From contig JAYPQK010000009.1 of the NCBI GenBank assembly GCA_038131955.1, forward strand, positions 248,001 through 312,000: a stretch of 64,000 bases of DNA. Direction: 5' to 3'. This document shows, one piece after another, positions 34,126 to 41,590 of the stretch (positions within the stretch are counted from its first letter, which is position 1; the number at the start of each line of letters is the position of its first letter). The notes under the pieces are model-generated. The model worked only from the letters and a program-made list of their open reading frames with translations. It did no database searches and had not been told where the DNA came from. The DNA comes from SHAN690 sp038131955 (GTDB lineage Bacteria; Bacteroidota; Bacteroidia; Flavobacteriales_G; Salibacteraceae). Made by a program: the position numbers and the translations under genes.

Positions 34126-34657
34126 GGGCGAGGACTGAGCCTGTATCGCAAGCGCAGGCTGGTCAACTGTAGAGCACGACCGGTTGAGTATATCCCGGCA
34201 GTGTGAGCTGCTGAGTATTCACCGAAGTGGTCTGTACTACAAGCCTCCGCAGCGAGACTCCATGAACCTGTATCTGATGAAGATCATGATAACACCTTAT
34301 TTGATCGGCCATTCTATGGCGTATTCGAAGGATGACGCATCATTTGCGACACATGGGTCTTAAAGTCAACCACAAGCGCGTGGCACGGCTCTACCGTCTG
34401 ATGGATGTTCGTGTGATCTATCCCAAGAAGAACACTTCGAAGCCTGCAAAAGGACGAGCAATAGACAACGTGTTCATCGAACGACTATGGCGTAGCGTCA
34501 AGACGGAATACGTGCATATCAACCCTGCCAACGGAGGCATAGAGCTTTACAAAGGCATGAAGAAGTATGGAGTTTTACAACGAAGAAAGACCTCACCAGT
34601 CTCTGGAATACAGAACGCCTAAACAAGACTTTGAGGCCATGAAAAAAGCAGCATGAC
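34115..34657 (+). pseudogene. IS3 transposase OrfB, frameshifted and internally deleted
   Basis: Pieces in different frames: KKLGRGLSLYRKRRL after the A-run, then EHDRLSISRQCELLSIHRSG (34176 on), then MTHHLRHMGLKVNHKRVARL (34332 on). At about 34450 the sequence jumps from KKNTSKPAKG directly to RAIDNVFIERLWRSVKTEY, skipping roughly 100 residues that hold the first two catalytic aspartates. Only the final glutamate region (FIERLW) remains. It ends ERPHQSLEYRTPKQDF ... KKAA at about 34657. It cannot be active. Confidence 0.8.
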
Positions 34658-34712
34658 AACAGTAAATCAATCTAACTTAACTTTGACTAATTCCTGTCCT
34701 ACGATTGGGGGA

Positions 34713-34820
34713 TTACAGAACTTCGTCTGTATGTAGCGTCTTTTCTTTGAATTCATATTTCAGTTTTTGTTTTTTGAACTCTATCAGTTCATCTATATAT
34801 AAAGACTGAAACGCTCTCTT
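34713..34820 (-). other. Orphan open frame, possible gene-end relic beside the IS
   Basis: A 35-codon minus-strand frame without any start codon (KRAFQSLYIDELIEFKKQKL then KYEFKEKTLHTDEVL) between a TGA at 34823 and a TAA that falls inside the IS right repeat. The helical, charged composition looks protein-like. It may be the tail of a gene lost during insertion or decay. The surrounding 34720-34920 is AT-rich and contains nothing else I can name. Confidence 0.25.
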
Positions 34821-34921
34821 TCAGCTGAGGTGGATTTTTTACTGAACTACACTCTGCCCTATATACAAGTCAATACAGAAAGAGGCGTGTAATTGTTGTC
34901 CTAATGTTGTCCTAAATGAAG

Positions 34922-34946
34922 AAAGAGAGCTTTTGCTCTCTCTTAA
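34922..34946 (-). terminator. Hairpin terminator downstream of tRNA-Arg
   Basis: AGAGAGC-TTTT-GCTCTCT (34924-34941) is a perfect 7-bp stem, extended weakly by A/T pairs and followed on the minus strand by a T-rich stretch (TTTCTTC). It lies about 35 bp after the tRNA 3' end. Confidence 0.55.
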
Positions 34947-34978
34947 ACTAACATAATGACTTGATATGTAGTAATTTG

Positions 34979-35050
34979 TAGCCCCGAGCAGAATCGAACT
35001 GCTATCTAAAGTTTAGGAAACTTCTATTCTATCCATTGAACTACGGGGCC
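34979..35050 (-). tRNA. tRNA-Arg (anticodon CCT)
   Basis: The minus strand folds as a 72-nt cloverleaf: acceptor GGCCCCG/CGGGGCT with discriminator A, D-arm GTTC/GAAT, anticodon stem GAAGT/ACTTT with loop TTCCTAA (anticodon CCT, reads AGG), a short variable loop, and T-arm AGCAG/CTGCT with loop TTCGATT. No CCA is encoded. The G1-T72 pair is a wobble, so the exact ends could shift by one base. Confidence 0.9.
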
Positions 35051-35053
35051 AAT

Positions 35054-35139
35054 ACGTCAAATATCATCACGGGAAACGTCTTGCTATTCCTGCCGCCCGC
35101 ACTCAAAGTGCGGGCAGGTATCCATTGAACTACGGGGTC
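35054..35139 (-). pseudogene. tRNA-Arg relic split by a palindromic insert
   Basis: On the minus strand GACCCCGTAGTTCAATGGATA (35139-35119, written here as its conserved 5' part) repeats the first 21 bases of the neighbouring tRNA-Arg with one change. A 29-30 bp palindrome (35089-35118) follows exactly inside the D-arm, and then GAATAGCAAGACGTTTCC resumes the tRNA pattern up to the anticodon before homology is lost. It cannot give a functional tRNA. Confidence 0.7.
35089..35118. repeat. GC-rich palindrome inserted in tRNA relic
   Basis: CCTGCCgccCGCACT and AGTGCGGGCAGG arms around a CAA loop form a strong hairpin (12 bp with a 3-nt bulge). It is REP-like in size and symmetry. I saw no second copy in this window. 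Confidence 0.6.
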
Positions 35140-35361
35140 AAAAATGTGTGGTTGATACGCTTCAACGGTTTGGCTTATATCCAAATCATTGAGTTTTGGT
35201 CAACTGAAGAACGTGGGGACAAATCTACAACCTCACAATGTGATAGTGAAAATCCCGTCACTTTCACTTCGAAATTGTTTGAAGAATCGTATTACATTTC
35301 GACTCAACAAACAACCTTTTTTAAACTAGTACTTATACGAAAGAGAATATATTCCTCAATT

Positions 35362-35871
35362 ATGCTCGCTTCCCTCGTGTTCATGGGAGTGATCCAAACC
35401 GGTTGCTTTGGTTCATTTGCGCTGACCAAGAAGGTGTACGAATTCAATGATGGACTCGAAAATAAATGGCTCAAGTCCATCGCCTTTTGGGGTTTGAATA
35501 TCATTCCAGTCTATGGCTTTGCCGGATTTGTAGATGTTGTCATCCTTAACCTGGTAGAATTCCTGGACGGGCTCTAACCCGCTTGCGATGCAGAAGGTGA
35601 GGTCGAAGAACAGATCATAGCCTTTAGGGGAGTCGTATTAATTACGGCTTCGAAGAACTCATTCGAGTTTCAAAGCTTGGTTCTGATGGCGCCTTTGGTG
35701 AAAGTACGTTCGTTGAGTTCTGCGACGAAGACAATACTTGGAGCTACCGCTCAGGTGAAGAGTATGCAGTTCTGGGAAAAGTACTCGGTACAGACGGTCA
35801 GTTCGCTAAAATGGAACTATATACCCTCTGATGGAACAGAAGTGGTTACTGAAGACTTGAATGAGATTTGA
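35362..35871 (+). pseudogene. DUF3332 lipoprotein gene with four frameshifts
   Basis: From ATG 35362 the first 71 codons are intact: lipoprotein signal (MLASLVFMGVIQTGC) and the DUF3332 core GCFGSFALTKKVYEFND and IIPVYGFAGFVDVVILNLVEF. Homology then moves between frames near 35573 (to SNPLAMQK), 35596 (to GEVEEQIIAFRG), 35678 (to GSDGAFGESTFVEF ... KMELYTL) and 35828 (to SDGTEVVTEDLNEI, stop at 35871). Each piece continues the expected family sequence, so four indels in about 300 bp have disabled the gene. DUF3332 proteins are small bacterial lipoproteins of unknown function. Confidence 0.8.
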
Positions 35872-35895
35872 CCACTCGTCCATAGTATGAATATG

Positions 35896-35921
35896 AAAAT
35901 GCCGGCAATTGCCGGCATTTT
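35896..35921. terminator. Bidirectional hairpin terminator
   Basis: AAAATGCCGGC-AATT-GCCGGCATTTT is a perfect 11-bp inverted repeat with A-run and T-run on opposite sides, so it can end transcription from both the DUF3332 relic (plus) and the DMFase-like gene (minus), which converge here. Confidence 0.8.
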
Positions 35922-35962
35922 ATTAGCAGTTTCACCTAGAGGATCTCGAGTGATGCGCTCAG

Positions 35963-37327
35963 TTATTGCAAAAACCGATTGAGCACATTCTCCGTGATCT
36001 TGGAAACGGACTCATCTACGGGAAGAGCACCTGTGTAGGTGATGCTTCCTACGGAAAAAACCATTCCTTGATCGGGACTTTCTCGGATCAACAATTCCGC
36101 CCCTCCGAAATTTGGATTGGTGCCTTTGGCAAGTAATTGAAAGTCATCTGGTGTTTCAGAGGTCATTTTATCTGTTTCGTGTCCCGAAGCCTTGCCTCGG
36201 TTCAGAGAGGACTCTCCAAACAAGTCTCCATTCTTCAAGCCAGTTCCATCGTAGATCCAGTGATTAGCATTAATCACTTGGTACGGATGGTAAGTATCGA
36301 ACCCGGGTTTTGAATAATGAGAACCAACAAAGTAGACAGGCGAACGACCATGATCTCTCCAAAGCCCTCCGAACCCTTCTGTAAATCTGTGTGAATCCCC
36401 ATCCTTTCTGCATTCGATCTGTTCGTCATCACTCATACCAACCTTCCAGTATAACCCGTTGGCTCCTAGATACATCAAGTTGCCACCCGATGCTTGGTAG
36501 GTCGCAATTTGATTGAGCATCTCCGATGAGTAGTATTCCGGATGAACCTGTAGGATGACCACCTTGCGCCCTTGAAGGGCATTGGGATTGTAATGCAAGT
36601 CTTCATCACAGATCATTGCGTAGTCGTGCCCTTTTCGTTCAAGCCATCGCAGGAGGTGTGCCTCTGATGCCGTAAGGTGTCCTTCATCACCAAAAGGTCT
36701 ATCAACCTTGTTTGGTCGACGAAAGCTGACAATCACTGAAAGGCGAATGGCTTCTTCTTCGTCCGTTTCGCCATCCGGTCCATATCGATAGAAAGATGCG
36801 CCACCCCATAAGTTGTAGGCTTGCCAGGTGTTTGTTGGAGCGATCACGAGAATATCAGACGGAGCCGCGACAGCACCCTCCTTGACGATGAAAGTGATGA
36901 ATTCCGTATTTCCTGATTGGTTCTTTGCTACCGCAGTGTACATCCCTGATGGTGATTCATGAGGGATTTGAAATGTGTGTGTGACCTTCCAATCGCACCC
37001 ATAGCTGTACGAGTATTTGAAATCATCTTGCCTACTAACAGTGATGACTAGGTCCTGCATTATTACCTCATCGTTTAATCCTATCCGGCAAACAGTGAGG
37101 CTTATCAAGGAGTCCTCAGCGGAGGAAAGCATGAGGCGTACCTGATCACCAGGGAAGTAACTTCTTTTGTCAGCATAACCTTCGATCGAGGCTTTATTGA
37201 TGACAGCATCTCCTAGATCCCCTTCAGTTGGGATGTACGGATTCTCTTCATCTGGCTCCGGGCTTTTTTACAACCCGCAGCATAGACCAAATAGTAGGGA
37301 AAGAAGAAGTGAAAACCCTGTTCGCAC
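35963..37327 (-). pseudogene. DMFase beta-subunit-like lipoprotein with in-frame ochre codon
   Basis: The main part (37132-35963, 389 codons) matches the N,N-dimethylformamidase beta-like domain: DILVIAPTNTWQAYNLWGG, LLRWLERKGHDYAMICDEDL and VVILQVHPEYYSSEMLNQ. In the same frame upstream, a GTG at 37327, five bases after the desaturase stop, begins a lipoprotein leader (TGFSLLLSLLFGLCCGL), then TAA (37270-37268), then KSPEPDEENPYIPTEGDLGD without further stops. So a nonsense codon separates the export signal from the body. Translation could restart at ATG 37132, but without the leader. The substrate is unknown; the domain is also found in uncharacterised carbohydrate-linked proteins. Confidence 0.7.
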
Positions 37328-37331
37328 GTGC

Positions 37332-38432
37332 TTACGCTGCTAACTTCTGCTGATGCCCAAGCATGTAGAGCATCTTTGCGTGCTCAGCGATAGCTTCACG
37401 GAAGCGCCCGATCGTGTTGTAAGGGATGCCGTATTCTTCAGCCGTCTGACGCACGATCTTGGAAATGTCCTTGTAGTGTACGTGACAAATGTTCGGGAAC
37501 AAGTGGTGCTCTACTTGGAAATTCAATCCGCCTACATACCAACTCAAAAGCTTGTTATTCGGCGCGAAGTTGGTCGTCGTGATCAGCTGGTGCACAGCCC
37601 AATTGTTATCCATCTTGCCGGTTGGCGTAGGCGCAGGGAATTCGGTTTGAGGCATCACGTGTGCTGCTTGAAAGATCACCGCCATGCACATTCCTACCAC
37701 ATAGTGCATCAAGAAGAAGCCGAGTAGGATCATCCACGGTGAAAATGGCATCTCGAACATTGGAACTACCAAGAAGACACCGAAATAGATGACCTTCCAG
37801 AAGCTGATCTTCATGATCAGGTTCACGAACTCCTTTCGTGATTTGATGATCTCGATTTCGCGATAGTGGAATGCCTGCTTGAAGTCGGTATACAACACCT
37901 TTAGAATGATCATAAAGCCATACAGGAACCAAGCATAGATGTGCTGGTATCGGTGAATCGGCTTTAGTGGACGGTGTGGTGAGAAACGCAGGAATTCAGG
38001 CGAATTGATGTCTTCATCGGCATCCTGAATGTTGGTGAAGCTGTGATGCAATACATTGTGCTGGAGCTTCCAAATGCTGCTGTTGGCACCTAGGATGTTC
38101 ATCAAGTTGCCTAAGGCAATATTGACGTACTTATTCTTGGAATAGGCCTCGTGGTTCGCGTCGTGCATGATGCTGAAACCAATGCCGGCCGCACCCAATC
38201 CCATGACGAGCCATAGCCCCAAGAAAACCCAAGTATTGGTGACTACGCCCGCTAGAAGTATGGCGTAAGGAACAAAATACATCGCGATCAACACAATGGT
38301 CTTGAATACCATGGCGGCGTTCGCATTCCTCGAGGTGTTATTCTCTGTGAAATAAGCGTTGACTCGACTGCGAAGGGCTTTGTAGAAATCTGCGTCGGTC
38401 TTACGATCGAAGCGATATGAAGTAAAACTCAT
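37332..38432 (-). CDS. Membrane fatty acid desaturase (acyl-CoA/lipid type)
   Basis: A 366-residue integral di-iron desaturase. Three histidine boxes are present: HDANHE near residue 90, HNVLHHSF near residue 128 and QVEHHLFPN near residue 306. The QxxHH form of the third box is typical of front-end (delta-5/delta-6) and linoleoyl-CoA-type desaturases, although no cytochrome b5 domain is fused. Four to six membrane spans separate the boxes. It would introduce double bases-saving unsaturation into membrane acyl chains, for example in cold adaptation. The start is ATG 38432. The broken DMFase-like gene begins five bases after its stop. Confidence 0.9.
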   Translation of the reverse strand: MSFTSYRFDRKTDADFYKALRSRVNAYFTENNTSRNANAAMVFKTIVLIAMYFVPYAILLAGVVTNTWVFLGLWLVMGLGAAGIGFSIMHDANHEAYSKNKYVNIALGNLMNILGANSSIWKLQHNVLHHSFTNIQDADEDINSPEFLRFSPHRPLKPIHRYQHIYAWFLYGFMIILKVLYTDFKQAFHYREIEIIKSRKEFVNLIMKISFWKVIYFGVFLVVPMFEMPFSPWMILLGFFLMHYVVGMCMAVIFQAAHVMPQTEFPAPTPTGKMDNNWAVHQLITTTNFAPNNKLLSWYVGGLNFQVEHHLFPNICHVHYKDISKIVRQTAEEYGIPYNTIGRFREAIAEHAKMLYMLGHQQKLAA

Positions 38433-38537
38433 GTCTAGAACTCAATAAAACTGAAAGGATATTCAGACTGCAATAATACGCCCAAATGGTCTCTTGAAAA
38501 GGGTAATTCTTCCTTCCTGACCAATGTCATTGAGGTC

Positions 38538-40607
38538 TTATCGGATCTCCGCACCCGACTCAAAATCGTCGTCGGGCGAGATAAAGCCGAGTCGACCTTC
38601 ACTGTCTTCTGCCATAAGGATCATTCCCTGACTTTCAACTCCGCGGATTTTCCGCGGTTCCAAGTTGGAAAGCACACTCACCTTCTTTCCGATCACCTCT
38701 TCAGGAGTAAAGTGCATGGCAATTCCCGAGACGATGGTTCGCACTTCCGTTCCGAGGTCAATGGATAGTTGAAGAAGCTTGTCGGCTTTCTTCACTTTCT
38801 CCGCCGCCTTGATTGTCCCCACTCGGATGTCGAGTTTCATGAAATCGTCAAAAGAAATGTTGTCCTTGAACGGACGTGCAACTCCACTATCCGTAGGTGC
38901 GACACTTACTGCCTCGGCTGTAGGAGTTGATTCCAAGGGTTTCAGTTTCGCCATTTGTTGGTCGATCAGGTCGTCTTCAACCTTGCTGAACAACAGCTTC
39001 GCTTCGCCGATCTCGTGACCATCTAGAAAGCCTTTGAATACCGTGTCTATCTTGAGCATCTCTCGAATTCTGATGGCTGTTTCAGGAAGGAAGGGCTCCA
39101 GTGCTTCAGCAAGGTAGGCAGTGATGTTTAGTGCATTGAACATGATGGATTCAACCGCCTCCGGATCTGTTTTTTGAAGCTTCCATGGCTCTCGGTCCGC
39201 CAAGTACTTATTGCCGAATCGAGCTAGATTCATCGCGGAAGTAAGTCCGTCTCGGAACTTGAAATTACTCAGGTGGGCCTCTACCTCCGTGATGCACTTT
39301 TGCTTTTCAGTCAGGATCTCACTGTCCACTTCACCGAAAGGAACTACGCCATTATAATACTTGTTCGTGAGCACGACCACACGATTCACAAAGTTTCCGA
39401 GGATGGCCACTAGTTCGTTATTGACCCGGGCTTGATAATCCTTCCATGTGAATTCGCTGTCCTTGGTCTCCGGAGCGATTGAGGTTAGGACGTATCGAAG
39501 CTCATCTCTGCGATCAGGCAGCTCTTCAAGGTATTCGTGGAGCCACACCGCATGATTTCTCGAGGTGGAGATCTTGTCACCTTCCAAGTTCAAGAATTCA
39601 TTGGCCGGAACATTCACCGGGAGGTTGTATTCACCGTGTGTTTTAAGTAGGATCGGGAAGATGATGCAGTGGAAGACGATGTTGTCCTTTCCGATAAAGT
39701 GAACAAGGTCGGTGTCTTCATCCTGCCACCATCTCCTCCATGCGTCGGGACTCTCCTGGTCGATAGCCCATTGCTTTGTGGCGGAGATGTATCCAATTGG
39801 GGCGTCAAGCCAAACGTATAGTACTTTGCCATCGGCACCTTCCAAGGGTACCGGGACTCCCCAGTCTAGGTCACGGGTCATAGCCCGATCACCAAGTCCA
39901 CCTTCGATCCAGCTCAAACACTGACCTACTACCGGACGTCGCCATTTTGTTGGGTCGTGATGCGGAGTTCCCTCGAGTCGTCCGTCACGGATGAAAGAAT
40001 CCACCCATTCCGCGTGCTCGCCCATGGGAAGGTAGAAATGCCAAGTGGTGCGTAGTTCGGGTTCGGTTCCACTCAAGGTGCTCTTCGGGTCGATGAGCTC
40101 GGTTGGACTCAATGTCTTTCCGCAACTTTCACATTGGTCGCCATAAGCGCGGTCGCTGCCACAGTTCGGACATGTACCCATGATGAAACGATCGGCCAAG
40201 AACTGCTGTGCCTCCGGGTCGTACATCTGCTCGTTGGTAACCTTCTTGAAGACGCCCTTTTCGTACAGTTTGAGAAAGAACTCCTGCGAGGTTTCCTTGT
40301 GAAGGTCAGCCGAGGTTCGGTGGTAAATGTCAAAGTCGATCCCGAATTCCTCGAATGCTTTCTTATTGATAGTATGGAATCGATCTACGATCTCTTTTGG
40401 TGTCGACCCTTCTTTGATCGCCTTCATGCTGATTGCAGCACCATGCTCGTCGGAGCCGCACACGTGCAATACATTCTCATGGCCATATTTTCTCCTGAGA
40501 AAACGAACATAGATGTCAGCAGGTAAATATGCACCGGCAATGTGACCGATGTGCAATGGGCCGTTGGCGTAAGGAAGCGCGGAAGTAACAAGGTGTCTTA
40601 TGGGCAT
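38538..40607 (-). CDS. metG: Methionine--tRNA ligase
   Basis: Charges tRNA-Met and initiator tRNA. 689 residues. The HIGH motif is in PYANGPLHIGHIAG (residues 12-25), the KMSKS motif appears as KISTSRN near residue 347, and a zinc knuckle CPNC...CESC is near residues 147-162. The C-terminal EMAP-II-like tRNA-binding domain (about 585-689: DDFMKLDIRVGTIKAAEKV) is fused, as in MetRS type 1 enzymes. Start at ATG 40607, directly at the family N-terminus. It is divergent from the LD-carboxypeptidase gene. Confidence 0.97.
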   Translation of the reverse strand: MPIRHLVTSALPYANGPLHIGHIAGAYLPADIYVRFLRRKYGHENVLHVCGSDEHGAAISMKAIKEGSTPKEIVDRFHTINKKAFEEFGIDFDIYHRTSADLHKETSQEFFLKLYEKGVFKKVTNEQMYDPEAQQFLADRFIMGTCPNCGSDRAYGDQCESCGKTLSPTELIDPKSTLSGTEPELRTTWHFYLPMGEHAEWVDSFIRDGRLEGTPHHDPTKWRRPVVGQCLSWIEGGLGDRAMTRDLDWGVPVPLEGADGKVLYVWLDAPIGYISATKQWAIDQESPDAWRRWWQDEDTDLVHFIGKDNIVFHCIIFPILLKTHGEYNLPVNVPANEFLNLEGDKISTSRNHAVWLHEYLEELPDRRDELRYVLTSIAPETKDSEFTWKDYQARVNNELVAILGNFVNRVVVLTNKYYNGVVPFGEVDSEILTEKQKCITEVEAHLSNFKFRDGLTSAMNLARFGNKYLADREPWKLQKTDPEAVESIMFNALNITAYLAEALEPFLPETAIRIREMLKIDTVFKGFLDGHEIGEAKLLFSKVEDDLIDQQMAKLKPLESTPTAEAVSVAPTDSGVARPFKDNISFDDFMKLDIRVGTIKAAEKVKKADKLLQLSIDLGTEVRTIVSGIAMHFTPEEVIGKKVSVLSNLEPRKIRGVESQGMILMAEDSEGRLGFISPDDDFESGAEIR

Positions 40608-40693
40608 GTTTTCGACTTTTTCAACCGCTGCCGTTGACGAATCAGGCTAGGGCAGAAACGATGGCTCAAAAGTAGGATTATCTTAGTCCCGTT

Positions 40694-41590
40694 TTGAGAC
40701 CAGATTATCTAAAACCAGGCGACACGATTTCCGTTGTTGCAACTGCCAAGCAGTTGAAGCAAGGCCAGATCGATGGCGCCTTGGATCACATTCGTTCTTG
40801 GGGACTGGAAGTGAAAGAAGGGAAACACCTGTATGCCACCTCCGGATTGTTTGCAGGTACGGATACCGAACGTGCTCAAGACTTGCAGAACGCACTGGAT
40901 GACTCCTCCGTGAAGGCCGTCATCTTCGCTCGCGGGGGTTTCGGTACGGCACGTATGATCGATCTGATCGATTGGTCGAACTTCAAGAAGCAGCCCAAGT
41001 GGTTTTGTGGGTTTTCGGATCTAACCGTGCTTCATAATCACGTCTATCATCAGCTTGGTATCGAGACCTTGCATTCTAGTATGCCCATTTTTTTCGCGGA
41101 TGGAAAACCTAATGAGGGTAGTGAGATGCTGCGAAAGGCATTGTTTGGGGAATGGAGTGAAATGACTTGGACATCGAAATTTCCAGGACGCGCAGGGAGT
41201 GTAAAGGCGCCGATCATGGGTGGGAATCTTTCCGTGTTGGATTCGATCATGGGAACCCCAAGCGACGGTAGCTGGGATGGTACGATCCTCTTCATAGAAG
41301 ACCTGACCGAGTACCTCTACCACCTAGATCGAATGATGGTTCAGTTCAAGCGAGCCGGTCGCTTAGAAAAACTCGCTGGACTTATCGTAGGGCAGTTCAC
41401 CGAGATGCAAGACTACGACACGCCATTTGGGAAGGATGCCTACGAGATCATTTGGGAACATGTCAAGGAGTATGATTATCCGATAGCCTTCGGTGCTCCC
41501 ATCGGACATGTCGATGACAATCAACCGGTCTTTTGTGGGCGAGAGGTGAGTTTCATGGTGGCGGGGAAACAATCTAACCTCCTTTTTTGA
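40694..41590 (+). CDS. LD-carboxypeptidase (S66 family)
   Basis: Cytoplasmic serine peptidase that trims the terminal D-alanine from recycled murein tetrapeptides. 298 residues. YLKPGDTISVVATAK at the N-terminus, FARGGFGTARMIDLIDW, and the nucleophile serine in WFCGFSDLTVLHN near residue 109. The C-terminal catalytic glutamate and histidine lie in EDLTEYLYHLDRMM and FGAPIGHVDDNQPV. There is no in-frame ATG before the conserved start, so the TTG at 40694 is the most likely initiation codon. Its stop overlaps the next gene's ATG by one base. Confidence 0.9.
   Translation: MRPDYLKPGDTISVVATAKQLKQGQIDGALDHIRSWGLEVKEGKHLYATSGLFAGTDTERAQDLQNALDDSSVKAVIFARGGFGTARMIDLIDWSNFKKQPKWFCGFSDLTVLHNHVYHQLGIETLHSSMPIFFADGKPNEGSEMLRKALFGEWSEMTWTSKFPGRAGSVKAPIMGGNLSVLDSIMGTPSDGSWDGTILFIEDLTEYLYHLDRMMVQFKRAGRLEKLAGLIVGQFTEMQDYDTPFGKDAYEIIWEHVKEYDYPIAFGAPIGHVDDNQPVFCGREVSFMVAGKQSNLLF

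Larger units (their letters stand above)
33789..34717 (+). mobile_element. IS3 family insertion sequence, decayed
   Basis: Imperfect terminal inverted repeats: left TGTAATGCACCC ... TAGGACAGGGA (33789-33817), right, read on the minus strand, TGTAATCCCCC ... TAGGACAGGAA (34717-34691). Inside are an orfA and an orfB relic with the usual slippery A-run (34114-34120) between them. OrfA is frameshifted, orfB has several frameshifts and has lost its central DDE core. I see no target-site duplication. The length of about 930 bp compares with about 1.3 kb for an intact element. Confidence 0.8.

Noticed and set aside
34979..35139. Attachment-site duplication of an integrative element at tRNA-Arg
   Set aside because: The two tRNA copies are less than 100 bp apart, the repeated part is the 5' half, not the usual 3' end, and there is no integrase gene.
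35125..35361. N-terminal extension of the DUF3332 frame
   Set aside because: It runs through the tRNA relic and lacks family similarity; the lipoprotein signal begins at 35362.
3729..37327. Stop-codon reassignment or programmed recoding
   Set aside because: The in-frame stops are of all three types (TGA 5828, TAA 13915, TAG 20888, TAA 37270) and coexist with frameshifts and deletions; housekeeping genes use stops normally.
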